Below, one piece after another: positions 1-8,089 of a stretch of DNA of 40,800 nt. The DNA is from Thermoguttaceae bacterium (GTDB taxonomy: Bacteria > Planctomycetota > Planctomycetia > Pirellulales > Thermoguttaceae). The notes under the pieces are model-generated. The model ran no database searches and was not told the origin of the DNA. It was given only the letters and a program-made list of their open reading frames with translations. The translations under genes were made by a program, and so were the position numbers. Where the stretch lies: contig JAGBDN010000096.1 in assembly GCA_017937485.1 (NCBI GenBank), forward strand, positions 1-40,800. The letters are read 5' to 3'. Each line of letters starts with the position of its first letter. Within the stretch, counting starts at the first letter, position 1.

Positions 1-20
1 AAAGAAAGAAAGAAAGAAAA
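1..20. repeat. AAAG tetranucleotide microsatellite
   Basis: Five consecutive AAAG-like units sit at the window edge, so the true extent is unknown. It lies beyond the last of three minus-strand terminators and no gene is visible in it. Confidence 0.7.
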
Positions 21-24
21 AGGC

Positions 25-54
25 AAAAAAAAGCGCCGCGACGAAAACGCGGCG
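25..54 (-). terminator. Rho-independent terminator (third in series)
   Basis: Read on the minus strand, a perfect 7-bp stem (positions 48-54 pairing with 34-40) with a 7-nt loop is followed by a T-run (25-32). It is the last of three successive terminators downstream of the isomerase gene ending at 319. Confidence 0.6.
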
Positions 55-126
55 TTCGACAAGGCGTCCCGACGCGCCGCCCCAAGAACCGTCGCCGTTC
101 GCTCAAAAATCGCGCCCCGTCGACGC

Positions 127-157
127 AAAAAAAGGACGCGTCCGACTCGACGCGCCC
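127..157 (-). terminator. Rho-independent terminator (copy 2)
   Basis: Minus-strand stem 149-157 / 134-142 (9 positions, one mismatch), loop of 6 nt, then seven Ts (127-133). It is a duplicate of the terminator at 235-265. Confidence 0.7.
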
Positions 158-234
158 TTCAAAACTAAAACAACGCAACCCCTTATTTAACGGGAGCTAA
201 CGCCGCTGGTTCTCAAACCGCGTCCCGTCGACGC

Positions 235-265
235 AAAAAAAGGACGCGTCCGACTCGACGCGCCC
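235..265 (-). terminator. Rho-independent terminator (copy 1)
   Basis: Minus-strand stem 257-265 / 242-250 (one mismatch), 6-nt loop, then seven Ts (235-241). It is the first terminator reached after the isomerase stop at 319. Confidence 0.75.
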
Positions 266-318
266 TCCCAAGCAAAAACAACGCAACCCTTTATTTGACG
301 GGGGTTAACGTCGCTCGA

Positions 319-1344
319 TCAAAAACCGCGAGCGGCGCGAACGTCGTCGAAATCGCGGAGGTGATAGTCGATTCCAACGTAATCGAGCGTTCGGCAAAGC
401 GCCCGCAACGCGACGCCGAGACCGTCGCAACCGCTAAAACCGCCGAACTGACCGCCGCCCTTGACGTGCGGTTCAAGGTCGACGAAGACGCCCGGAACGC
501 CGCGCGTTTTCAGGTTTTCCGTCAGCGACGGCGCGATCTTGGCGAAGTCGCGCAAAATCGCCTCGTGTCCGGAGTAACCGCGGTCGCAGGGGACGAACCC
601 CTTCATCTTCTCTTCGTCTTGACGGCCGCCCTTATCTTCGACGACGGTTTTGACGTAATCCTTGATGTGCAGCCAACCGAGCCCCGGCTTCATCGCCTCG
701 TATTGCTCGTAAATTTCGGCGGTCGTATACCCTTGAACGACGAGGTTCGCCGCGTCGAAAATCAGCTTCATCGCCGGATGGTTGACTTGACGGTAAATTT
801 CCGCCAAAATCCAACCGTTGCAACCGATAAGGTTTGCCTCGACTTCCAGCCCGAACGTCAAGTCGGAGCGATGGCACGTCTCGGCGATTTTCCCCAAACG
901 GTCGACCGCTTGCGAAATATACTTTTTCGGGTCGTCCCCCTTGGGCTGATAGAACGAGAACCCGCGAATCAGCTTCGTTTCGAAGAGGTGCGCGACGTCG
1001 CAAACGCGCTTCACGTCCTTTTCCAAATATTCGTCGAACGGAACGTAACGGTCGTTCGAGCCGTCCTCCACGTCGAGCAATTTCACCTTGCCGATCGGCG
1101 ACCCGATCGACGAAACGTTCAGCCCGTAATCGTTTTGCACTTCGATCACGCGGCGAATTTCGTCGGTCGTCAGCGCCATCACGTTCTTCACGCCGTCGCC
1201 GAGGTTCACAAAACGGACGCTATAATATTGCAAGCCGAGCGCGGCGAAGGTCGCGAATTGCTCGACGAGCGTCTTTTCGTTGGAGCATTCGTCGGCGAAC
1301 CCGGTCAAAATCACTTGCGGTTTCAGCGTTTTCTTAATCGTCAT
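319..1344 (-). CDS. Sugar phosphate isomerase/epimerase (AP endonuclease 2-like TIM barrel)
   Basis: The 341-aa product has the pattern of the xylose-isomerase-like TIM-barrel superfamily (sugar phosphate isomerase/epimerase, IolE/hydroxypyruvate isomerase relatives). Seen in the sequence: a strand-1 ILTGFADE segment near the N terminus, a mid-protein FGLEVEAN strand whose Glu is a likely metal ligand, a KLIFDAANL strand (metal Asp), and WLHIKDY (metal His/Asp) towards the C terminus. No signal peptide is present, so it is probably cytosolic. The start is supported by GGGGAG 9 nt upstream of ATG. It lies 135 nt downstream of the Nudix gene on the same strand with no clear promoter of its own, so the two may be co-transcribed. 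The substrate cannot be told from sequence; these enzymes usually isomerise or epimerise a keto-sugar or inositol derivative. Confidence 0.85.
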   Translation of the reverse strand: MTIKKTLKPQVILTGFADECSNEKTLVEQFATFAALGLQYYSVRFVNLGDGVKNVMALTTDEIRRVIEVQNDYGLNVSSIGSPIGKVKLLDVEDGSNDRYVPFDEYLEKDVKRVCDVAHLFETKLIRGFSFYQPKGDDPKKYISQAVDRLGKIAETCHRSDLTFGLEVEANLIGCNGWILAEIYRQVNHPAMKLIFDAANLVVQGYTTAEIYEQYEAMKPGLGWLHIKDYVKTVVEDKGGRQDEEKMKGFVPCDRGYSGHEAILRDFAKIAPSLTENLKTRGVPGVFVDLEPHVKGGGQFGGFSGCDGLGVALRALCRTLDYVGIDYHLRDFDDVRAARGF

Positions 1345-1479
1345 CGCGTTCGTCTCCCCTCGCGGTTAGTTTTCGGTTTCTTAATTCATTCAAACGTCGC
1401 GACGTCCTCGACGCTAAATAAGCGCCGTCCGCCGCGTTCTTCGCTAAATCGACGTCGTTCCCTTAAAACAAACGCTAAT

Positions 1480-2025
1480 TTAACAACCGACGTTCAACTT
1501 TTGACGCGCCAACATAAGCGCGACGAGCGTTTTCGCGTCGACGATTTCCTCGGCGGCGATCATCGCGTCGATTTCGTCCCAAGTTTTCGGTCTCGGCTCG
1601 ATTTTTTCGCCGTCTTCGAGCGCGGTTTCGCCGGGCGTCAAGTCGGTCGCCAAATACAAGATTAACTCTTCTTGCAGAATCCCCGGCGACGAGTAAATCG
1701 CGGTCAGCCGCTCGATTTTTCCGGCGGAATACCCGGTTTCCTCGATCAGCTCCCGAGTCGCCGTCAAGAGCGGTTCTTCGCCGACTTCGCGCGTTCCGGC
1801 GGGAATCTCGAAAATCGTTTTTTGCAACGCGACGCGGTACTGTTCGATCAGCAACACTCGACCGTCCGGCAAAATCGGAACAATCCCCACCGCGCCGGGA
1901 TGTTTCACCACTTGACGCTTCAAAATTTTCCCGCTTCGCCCGACTTGCGTCCGTTCGACGACTTTAAAAATTCGCCCTTCAAACAAAATCGGCTCGCCGT
2001 CCGGCGTTCGATTGGTCGCGCTCAT
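1480..2025 (-). CDS. Nudix hydrolase, ADP-ribose pyrophosphatase type
   Basis: The 181-aa product carries a complete Nudix box at residues 77-99 (Gly77, Glu83, Arg91-Glu92, Glu95-Glu96, Gly98), preceded by the GAVGIVPIL and VLLIEQYR strands typical of the ADP-sugar pyrophosphatase (NudF/YffH) subgroup. Such enzymes hydrolyse ADP-ribose or other nucleoside-diphosphate sugars using Mg2+ held by the REUxEE helix. The start chosen here, ATG at 2025, has GGAG 8 nt upstream; an upstream in-frame ATG at 2070 would add 15 residues but lacks a comparable ribosome site. A promoter lies at 2134-2162. It is first gene of a probable two-gene unit with the isomerase ending at 319. Family assignment is firm; exact substrate is inferred. 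Confidence 0.92.
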   Translation of the reverse strand: MSATNRTPDGEPILFEGRIFKVVERTQVGRSGKILKRQVVKHPGAVGIVPILPDGRVLLIEQYRVALQKTIFEIPAGTREVGEEPLLTATRELIEETGYSAGKIERLTAIYSSPGILQEELILYLATDLTPGETALEDGEKIEPRPKTWDEIDAMIAAEEIVDAKTLVALMLARQKLNVGC

Positions 2026-2133
2026 CGATTTGACTCCGCGTTTATTATTTATCGTCGCGGTAAACACCATATCGCGACGTTAACAGCGATAAAATCGGCG
2101 AAAGTCGCCCGACTCCGCCGCCTTCAAACGCAC

Positions 2134-2162
2134 AGTATACCCCGACGAACGTTGAAAGTCAA
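2134..2162 (-). promoter_or_regulatory. Sigma-70-like promoter for the Nudix gene
   Basis: On the minus strand TTGACT (2162-2157) and TATACT (2139-2134) are separated by exactly 17 nt, about 110 nt upstream of the ATG at 2025. Confidence 0.7.
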
Positions 2163-2282
2163 CGACTCGCCGCGATTCTTCGAAGAAAAGCCGTCGTTTC
2201 GCCGCCCGGACGACCGGTTTTAACGCTTAACTAAAATACGCGATACACACAAAACACGACGCTTAGAGAACGTCGGTCGAGT

Positions 2283-3998
2283 TCAGTTTTCTTCCGACGT
2301 CGCGCTTCGACGTTCGGCGCGAGCGTCCCAGCGTTTGATTTCCCCCAAATTGTTCGCAAAGTAAACGGAGCCGCCGTCGGGAGAAAACGCGACGGCGTCG
2401 ATTGACTCGACCTCTTCCGACGTTTCGCGCAACGTTCGATGCGCCGCGCCCTTGCGAATATTCCAAAGAACGACGCGCGCTCCCAAGCCGGTCGCCGCCG
2501 CCACCTTCATTCCGTTGGGAGAAAACGCAAAGTCGGCGACGTCGTCTCGATGTTCCCCCAATTCGACGAGAAGCCGTCCGTTCGCCGCCTGCCAAAGCGA
2601 AATGTAACGCGGGTCGATTCTCGACGCAAAAATATGTCCGTTCGGCGAAAATCGACAAAAACGCCGCGAAACCGGCCCGGAAACGGCGATTTGCGCGACT
2701 TCCAACGCTTGCAACGGTTTTTTCGCTTTTTCCCATTCGACCGTTTCCGGAACGCTCAAATCCCAAATCGCGATCTTGAATCGGGGAATGAACGCGGACT
2801 CGGCGACTCCGTTCGGCTCGTTCCCCGACGCGTCGCCATTGCCGTCGACTTCGCCCAAATTCGTTCCTTCGCCGTCGTTTGGCGGCGTTTCCTCGACCAA
2901 CGTCGCGACCAAATCGCCGGCGGGCGAAACGGCCAACACGTCGACGACGCGTCCTTCGATCGTCTCGTCGGACGTCAAGTCCGCAAACGTCATTTTGACC
3001 GACTTCGGAAAACGAACGACGCGCCGCCGGTCTCGCCGCAAAGTCAACGTCCACTCTCCAACCGTTAAACTTTCGCCGTCTTGCGCGGTCGTCTCGTTTT
3101 CGTTCGTCGCGGCGCTCTCTTCGTTTCGACCGACGCGGCCGACGATCCAACGAGCGTTCGGCGACAGCCAAACCGATTCGGCCCCCTTCGCCGCTTCCGA
3201 AATTTTTAATCGCGTCGCGCTTTCGGCCTCCGTTTCCTCTTGAACGATCGCGCCTTCCAAAGCGCGAGTCGCCAAAACGGTTCGCGTCGCCGGTTTCAAA
3301 ACGCCGCTCGTTTCGCGATGCAAGGCGTCCCGCGCCCCGAAACGCGTCGTTTCCGCCGTCGTTTGCGCGCTCGCCAACGCGATTCCCGAACCGCCTTTTC
3401 GAATTTCTTCGTTTCGCGTTCCCTCCGTCGAAAACGCGGCGAACATTCCGACGCGCTCGACCTCGCGGGTCGTCCAAAAGACGCGCGTTCCGGCGTCGTC
3501 GAAAGTCGCCGATTCGACGCCGCTTGGGTCGGTCGCGTCGAATCCTTCCCGACGCGCCTCCAAAAATTCGACGTTCCAAAGTTCGAGAACGGGCCGGCTC
3601 GACGCTTCGCTTGCGTTTCGGACGCCGCCGGACGCGAAGAAATCGGAGTAGGCGTCGTCCGGAGAGTCGTTAAAATCGCGCAATTCGACGAGAATCCGTT
3701 TGGAATTTTTCGCAATTTCCATCCGCTCGACGCGCCCGTCGACCTGCAGCGTCGTTTCCGTTTGCGTTAAGGAATTGACGACGTCGTTTTCTTTTTTACG
3801 CCGCAAAAAACACTTGTCGCCGCCGACGCAACCCGCCTCGACGCTTAAAAACGCCGCGCCGACGCACGTCAGCGCCCGCGTCAAAAACGCTCGACGCGCC
3901 GTCAAAACCCGCGCGTCCGTTTTTATCAATTCGTTTTTTCTCCCGTTCGCTTCCGTTTTCAGGTCGGCGAGCGCGTCGTTTTTTTTGCGTTTTGTCAT
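2283..3998 (-). CDS. Exported WD40-repeat protein with Tat-like signal
   Basis: The 571-aa protein has a twin-arginine-like RRAFL motif (residues 35-39) followed by a hydrophobic stretch to Cys57, so it is probably exported; the residues before Cys57 (VEAG) are a poor lipobox, so lipidation is doubtful. The rest is built of beta-propeller-like blades. The clearest are in the last ~200 residues, with FSPNG, LWQAANGR, VVLWNIRKG, VAFSPDGG and IKRWDARAE segments typical of WD40 repeats. Such propellers usually act as binding scaffolds. The central part is acidic and Glu/Thr-rich. No Shine-Dalgarno sequence is visible at the ATG at 3998, although a good promoter is present at 4076-4104. It is divergent from gltX. 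The partner or ligand is unknown. Confidence 0.8.
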   Translation of the reverse strand: MTKRKKNDALADLKTEANGRKNELIKTDARVLTARRAFLTRALTCVGAAFLSVEAGCVGGDKCFLRRKKENDVVNSLTQTETTLQVDGRVERMEIAKNSKRILVELRDFNDSPDDAYSDFFASGGVRNASEASSRPVLELWNVEFLEARREGFDATDPSGVESATFDDAGTRVFWTTREVERVGMFAAFSTEGTRNEEIRKGGSGIALASAQTTAETTRFGARDALHRETSGVLKPATRTVLATRALEGAIVQEETEAESATRLKISEAAKGAESVWLSPNARWIVGRVGRNEESAATNENETTAQDGESLTVGEWTLTLRRDRRRVVRFPKSVKMTFADLTSDETIEGRVVDVLAVSPAGDLVATLVEETPPNDGEGTNLGEVDGNGDASGNEPNGVAESAFIPRFKIAIWDLSVPETVEWEKAKKPLQALEVAQIAVSGPVSRRFCRFSPNGHIFASRIDPRYISLWQAANGRLLVELGEHRDDVADFAFSPNGMKVAAATGLGARVVLWNIRKGAAHRTLRETSEEVESIDAVAFSPDGGSVYFANNLGEIKRWDARAERRSATSEEN

Positions 3999-4075
3999 TA
4001 TTAATCAGTGCGGTCTTCTAAAGCGGTCGAACCGGCGCGCGCCTTCTCGCGTTTCGTTAAAAAGCGCCCCCTTTG

Positions 4076-4104
4076 AAGATACCGAAACGCGCCGCGTTCG
4101 TCAA
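4076..4104 (-). promoter_or_regulatory. Sigma-70-like promoter for the WD40 gene
   Basis: Minus-strand TTGACG (4104-4099), 17-nt spacer, TATCTT (4081-4076), about 80 nt upstream of the ATG at 3998. Confidence 0.6.
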
Positions 4105-4202
4105 GAGAAATTTTAACGCGTTAATCGCTTTACGATTCGCAAACTTTCCCGACGTCGTTTCGCGCTTTTAAGAAAAAAAGAAAGCGCCGTCGCCGCGTCC
4201 GC

Positions 4203-4230
4203 TTGCGCAAAAAAAAGAAGCGGTTATAAT
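4203..4230 (+). promoter_or_regulatory. Probable gltX promoter
   Basis: A perfect TATAAT at 4225-4230 is preceded by TTGCGC (4203-4208) at a 16-nt spacing. The implied 5' leader to the ATG at 4420 is about 180 nt. Confidence 0.55.
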
Positions 4231-4419
4231 GAAAAAGCGGCGAAACGGCCTTCCCGTTCGCCCGTTTCGTTCGCTTGTCGATTAAACCGTCGTCAAGCCG
4301 AACGCGTTTCGAGCTTTCAACGCGATTTTCCCCCGACGCGTCGCTTCCCGTTTTTTTTGCGTCGCGCCAAGTTTATCGCTTCAAAATCGCTTTATCGTTT
4401 GATTTCATCGGAGAGATTT

Positions 4420-6084
4420 ATGTCCGTCGTTAGAACGCGTTTCGCGCCGAGTCCGACCGGTTACCTTCACATCGGCGGCGTCCGCACCGCTCTTTTTTGC
4501 TACCTGTTCGCGAAAAAACACGCCGAGGGTCGTTTCGTCCTCCGCATCGACGACACCGACCAACAGCGGAACGTCCAAGAGGCGTTGGCGCCGATTCTCT
4601 CCGGCTTGAAATGGCTCGGCATTAATTGGGACGAAGGTCCGGAAGTGAACGGCCCGTTCGCGCCCTATTATCAATCGCAACGCGCCGACAAGTACCAAGC
4701 GGCGGTCGACAAGCTCCTCGCCGACGGTTTCGCTTACCGCGACTACTCCCGTCCGGAAGAACTCCAGGCGGAGCGCGAAGAAGCGCAAGCCGCGAAACGC
4801 ACCTTCGTCTACAGCCGCCGCTTTATGGCGGAGACGGAAGAGGACTGCCGCCGTTTCGAAGCGGAAGGTCGTCAAGGCGTCGTCCGTTTGAAGATTCCGC
4901 GCGAAGGCTCGGTCGTCGTTCGCGACTTGATTCGCGGCGACGTCGAATTCGAATGGGCGCAAGAGCAAGACCACGTCATTCAACGCGCCGACGGTTCCTG
5001 CCTCTACCACTTGGCGAACGTCGTCGACGACTACGACCTCCAAATCACGCACGTTATTCGAGCGGAAGAACACCTTTCGAACACGCCGCGTCAAATCTTT
5101 ATCGCGCAATCGCTCGGCTATCCGCTTCCGCAATACGCGCACCTTCCGTTCGTCGCGGAGCCGGGAAGCAAGACGAAGCTGAGCAAGCGCAAGCTCGACA
5201 AATACCTCAAAAACCGCGACTTCGCCAAGCTCGTCGAGCAAGGGAAGAAGATCGCCGACCGCGTCGGATTGGCGACGACCGCCGACGGTTTCAACCCGGT
5301 CATCGTCGACTTTTACCGTCAAGTCGGCTACCTCCCGGAAGCGATCGACAATTACATCGCGCTTCTCGGTTGGGCGCTCGACGACAAATCGGAATACTTC
5401 TCGCTGAAGGAACTCCTCGACCTCTTCACCTTGGAAGGCGTTACGAAAGCGTCGGCGTCGTTCGACCCGGCGAAGCTCTTCGCGTTCCAAGAAAAGCATA
5501 TGGCGGAGCTTCCGGCGGCGGAAAAATACGCCCGCGTCTTGCGTTACCTGATCGCCGCGAAGTACGTCGAAGCGCCGGAATACGCCGACGCGACCTTCGA
5601 AGCGCTCCCGGAACTCGCTCCGGCGGAAACGGTCGTTCGCCTTCCTTGGACGGACGCGCTCTCCCCGGAAGCGGTCAAGGCGACGATCGAAAAGACCGTC
5701 GCGGCGGCGGGCGACCGAATCAAAGTCTCCGGCGACGTTCTCGACTTCGACGAATTTTTCACCGACGACGCCGCCTTCCCGATCGACGAAAAGGCTTGGA
5801 AGAAGCGCATCGTCGACGACGCGGACGCGGTCGGGCGCCTCGCCGACTTCCTCGCCGAATTGGAAGCGATTCCGGAAGCGGAGTTCGTCGCGGAAACGCT
5901 CGACGCCGCGTTGCACGCCTTCCTTGAAAAGCGCGAACTGAAACCGGCGCAGCTGATTCACGCGCTCCGCGTCGCCTCGACCGGCAAGGGCGTCGGCGTC
6001 GGCATGTTCGACGCGCTCGCGATTTTGGGCAAAGACCGCGCGACGAAGCGGATTCGCCGTTCGCTCGAACTCGCTCGCCAATAA
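4420..6084 (+). CDS. gltX: Glutamate--tRNA ligase (class I aminoacyl-tRNA synthetase)
   Basis: This enzyme charges tRNA-Glu (possibly also tRNA-Gln) with glutamate in the cytosol. The N terminus shows the class I nucleotide-binding signature RFAPSPTGYLHIGG, with the HIGH-equivalent HIGG at residues 17-20, and a KMSKS-equivalent KLSKR at about residue 254. The rest is the alpha-helical anticodon-binding region. At 554 aa it is longer than the usual ~470-500 aa enzyme, with extra sequence after KLSKR, as in some planctomycete forms. The ATG at 4420 was chosen because GGAGAG lies 4-5 nt upstream and the protein then begins at the family's normal N terminus; an upstream in-frame ATG at 4357 is not supported. 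Promoter at 4203-4230. Confidence 0.97.
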   Translation: MSVVRTRFAPSPTGYLHIGGVRTALFCYLFAKKHAEGRFVLRIDDTDQQRNVQEALAPILSGLKWLGINWDEGPEVNGPFAPYYQSQRADKYQAAVDKLLADGFAYRDYSRPEELQAEREEAQAAKRTFVYSRRFMAETEEDCRRFEAEGRQGVVRLKIPREGSVVVRDLIRGDVEFEWAQEQDHVIQRADGSCLYHLANVVDDYDLQITHVIRAEEHLSNTPRQIFIAQSLGYPLPQYAHLPFVAEPGSKTKLSKRKLDKYLKNRDFAKLVEQGKKIADRVGLATTADGFNPVIVDFYRQVGYLPEAIDNYIALLGWALDDKSEYFSLKELLDLFTLEGVTKASASFDPAKLFAFQEKHMAELPAAEKYARVLRYLIAAKYVEAPEYADATFEALPELAPAETVVRLPWTDALSPEAVKATIEKTVAAAGDRIKVSGDVLDFDEFFTDDAAFPIDEKAWKKRIVDDADAVGRLADFLAELEAIPEAEFVAETLDAALHAFLEKRELKPAQLIHALRVASTGKGVGVGMFDALAILGKDRATKRIRRSLELARQ

Positions 6085-6338
6085 GAAGCGGCGACGTTAA
6101 CGCCGTCGACTTAACGTTTTTAACGGTCGCGCCGACTTAACCGCCTCGACGACGGGCGAGTCGGCGTTTGAAAAGCGCGTCGGGGCCTTTTCTTCCGACG
6201 CGTCTTTCGCCGTTCTTCGGTTCTTGCGCGACGTCGCTTTTTTTCGCCGCGTCGCGTTTCCTTCTTTTCTTGCGCCGACGGAAGCCGTCGCCGGGAACCG
6301 TCGCGTTCGTTCGTCCTTTTTTCCGGAAAGGGCCGCCG

Positions 6339-7793
6339 ATGTTCGCCGCGTTCCCCCGTTTCGCCGTTTTTCGCCGTTTCACCCAAATCGCCGCGTTTAT
6401 CGTTTTAACGTTCGCCGCCGTTTCTTGCGTTCCTTCGACTTCCGCGCAAACCGCCGAAGACGCGCCGGCCTCGACGCAAGCGGAAAAAACCGACGCCGTC
6501 GCCGAATCGTCGAAAGAACCGGCTCCGCGCCGCCGCGTCGTTCTGAAAGCGCCCCTCGCGACGCTCCGCCAGTCCCCCGACGCGTCGCCGACGCCGAACG
6601 CCGCCCCCTTCTCCGCGCCGGAGTTGAACGCGACCGCCGCGCCGCTCGACGACGTCCGTCCCGCGCCGTCCGACGTTACCGACGCCGTTCCAACGTCGCC
6701 CGACGCTACCGGCGCCGCGTCTCGAACGCTTCTCGGTCGCGAAATCGCCGACTACCGCCTCCAAAACGGCGCCGGTCGATACGTCTTCGAAGAGGAACTC
6801 GGCGAACTCCTCATTCTCGAAAACGCTTGGCTCGAATCGGTCGAAGACGCGCCGGAACCGGAACTCGACGCGCTCCGTTCCGACTTAGCCGAGCGTCTCC
6901 GCGCCGAGTTCGGGCCCGGTTTCGAAACGCTCTCGACGGAGCGTTACCTCTTCGTTCACAACGTTTCGGACGCTTACGTCGACTGGTGCGCGCGCCTCTT
7001 CGAAAAGGTCGCCGACGCGTTCGACAAATACGCCGTCAAGTCCAAGCTCCCGACGACGGAGCGCGTCGAGCCGATGGTCGTCGTTATCTTCGCGACCCAA
7101 CGCCAATTCTTCGAATACGCCGCTCGCGAAACGCCGTCCCCGGACAAACTCGCCGCCTATTACAACATGCAGACGAACCGCGTCGCGCTTTACGATCTTT
7201 CCAGCGCCGAGTCGAACCGCGACGAAGCCGAGCCGGAGCGCCGCCGTCGAACGTTCCAAGAAACAAAGGAGTTCCTCTCGCGTCCGAACGCCGCGTTCAA
7301 CGTCGCGACGATTGTTCACGAAGCGTCGCACCAAGTCGCGTTCAACCGCGGGCTCTTTTTGCGCACCGGCCCCTTCCCGTTTTGGGCGGTCGAAGGTCTC
7401 GCGCTGACCTTTGAAACGCCGAACGGGCGCGCGTCGCAGGGCGGTTGGAACTTTACCGGCTCTTTCCCGAAAAACGAACGGCTCCTCGAACGTTTCCGCC
7501 GATACGCCGCGACGACTCGCCAACGCGACCCGCTCCGTTCGCTCGTCGCCGCGCAAAATATCGGCGACGCTCGCGACGACGTCGAAGGTTTTTACGCCGC
7601 GTCTTGGGCCCTTTTCTATTATCTTTACAAGCGGCGTCCGAACGAGTTGGCCGCTTACCTCCGCGAGACGGCGGCGAAACCGCCCTTCGTCGCTTACCCG
7701 GCGGCCGACCGAATCGCCGATTTCGAAAAACATTTCGGCGACGATTGGGAAAAATTGACCGAAAATCTTTTGCGCTTCGTTCGCCGACTTTGA
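6339..7793 (+). CDS. DUF1570 family exported zinc-metallopeptidase-like lipoprotein
   Basis: The 484-aa product begins with a signal peptide ending in AAVSC, a plausible lipobox, so it is probably a lipoprotein. A low-complexity Ala/Pro/Asp/Thr linker follows up to about residue 130. The C-terminal half matches DUF1570, a family frequent in planctomycetes. It contains HEASH (residues about 327-331, an HExxH zinc-binding motif) followed ~23 residues later by WAVEG, whose Glu is a likely third ligand, as in gluzincin-type peptidases. The catalytic pattern appears intact, but the substrate is unknown. The start at 6339 has GGAAAGGG just upstream and places the signal peptide at the very N terminus; an upstream ATG at 6168 would bury it. 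No promoter was recognised between 6085 and 6338. A terminator follows at 7872-7914. Confidence 0.85.
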   Translation: MFAAFPRFAVFRRFTQIAAFIVLTFAAVSCVPSTSAQTAEDAPASTQAEKTDAVAESSKEPAPRRRVVLKAPLATLRQSPDASPTPNAAPFSAPELNATAAPLDDVRPAPSDVTDAVPTSPDATGAASRTLLGREIADYRLQNGAGRYVFEEELGELLILENAWLESVEDAPEPELDALRSDLAERLRAEFGPGFETLSTERYLFVHNVSDAYVDWCARLFEKVADAFDKYAVKSKLPTTERVEPMVVVIFATQRQFFEYAARETPSPDKLAAYYNMQTNRVALYDLSSAESNRDEAEPERRRRTFQETKEFLSRPNAAFNVATIVHEASHQVAFNRGLFLRTGPFPFWAVEGLALTFETPNGRASQGGWNFTGSFPKNERLLERFRRYAATTRQRDPLRSLVAAQNIGDARDDVEGFYAASWALFYYLYKRRPNELAAYLRETAAKPPFVAYPAADRIADFEKHFGDDWEKLTENLLRFVRRL

Positions 7794-7871
7794 AACGCTC
7801 CGTCAAAACCGGCGCAACCTCTCTATTTTAACGCCGCCGTCTCTTGCAAACTTACCGCAAATCGCGCAAAT

Positions 7872-7914
7872 TCGCCGCTTTAACCGTTCTCCGGAAGCGG
7901 CGATTTCTTTTTTT
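7872..7914 (+). terminator. Rho-independent terminator
   Basis: A perfect 9-bp stem (7872-7880 / 7895-7903), 14-nt loop, then TTTCTTTTTTT. It closes the DUF1570 gene and precedes the xylA promoter. Confidence 0.8.
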
Positions 7915-7933
7915 AAAAAAACGCGGAAAATCC

Positions 7934-7962
7934 TTGACTTTCGGCGTCGCGGCGGTTATAAT
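7934..7962 (+). promoter_or_regulatory. Strong sigma-70-like promoter for xylA
   Basis: TTGACT (7934-7939), 17-nt spacer, TATAAT (7957-7962). This is the best promoter in the window and leaves a leader of about 120 nt before the ATG at 8090. Confidence 0.8.
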
Positions 7963-8089
7963 CGCCACAGTTAAAGCCGACGGGCGATTATTGTTCGCTC
8001 GCCGTCTATTTTTAGCGATTTTTTAGCGACGCTTCCGCTTGTTCGCCCTTTTTCAACGGCGAACGCGACCAACTTTTGAGGAGATTCTT

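Larger units (their letters stand above)
102..320. repeat. Imperfect tandem duplication, 108-bp unit
   Basis: The segment 102-209 is repeated at about 210-318 with a period of 108 bp (for example CGACGCAAAAAAAGGACGCG starts at 121 and at 229). Each unit carries a complete minus-strand terminator hairpin plus a TTATTT(A/G)ACGGG-like stretch. The second unit runs to the stop codon of the isomerase gene, and the bases at the stop resemble the beginning of a further unit. No coding function is seen. Confidence 0.8.
3999..4419. other. Divergent intergenic region between WD40 gene and gltX
   Basis: This 421-nt gap holds no gene. It contains a promoter for each flanking gene (4076-4104 minus, 4203-4230 plus) and two A-rich tracts around 4170-4185 and 4209-4220. 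Confidence 0.7.

Noticed and set aside
102..320. Insertion-sequence ends or att-site duplication
   Set aside because: No transposase or integrase is nearby, and the repeat is explained as a tandem copy of a terminator-containing segment.
2250..2280. Terminator after the WD40 gene
   Set aside because: Only a 5-bp stem (2257-2261 / 2271-2275) with an interrupted T-tract; too weak to call.
4405..6081. Very long open frame antisense to gltX (and similar antisense frames opposite dus, the GH32 gene, ispH and others)
   Set aside because: They lack ribosome sites, are Arg-rich and mirror the codon bias of the real genes. The CpG-rich GACG/CGTC-heavy composition gives few stops on the opposite strand.
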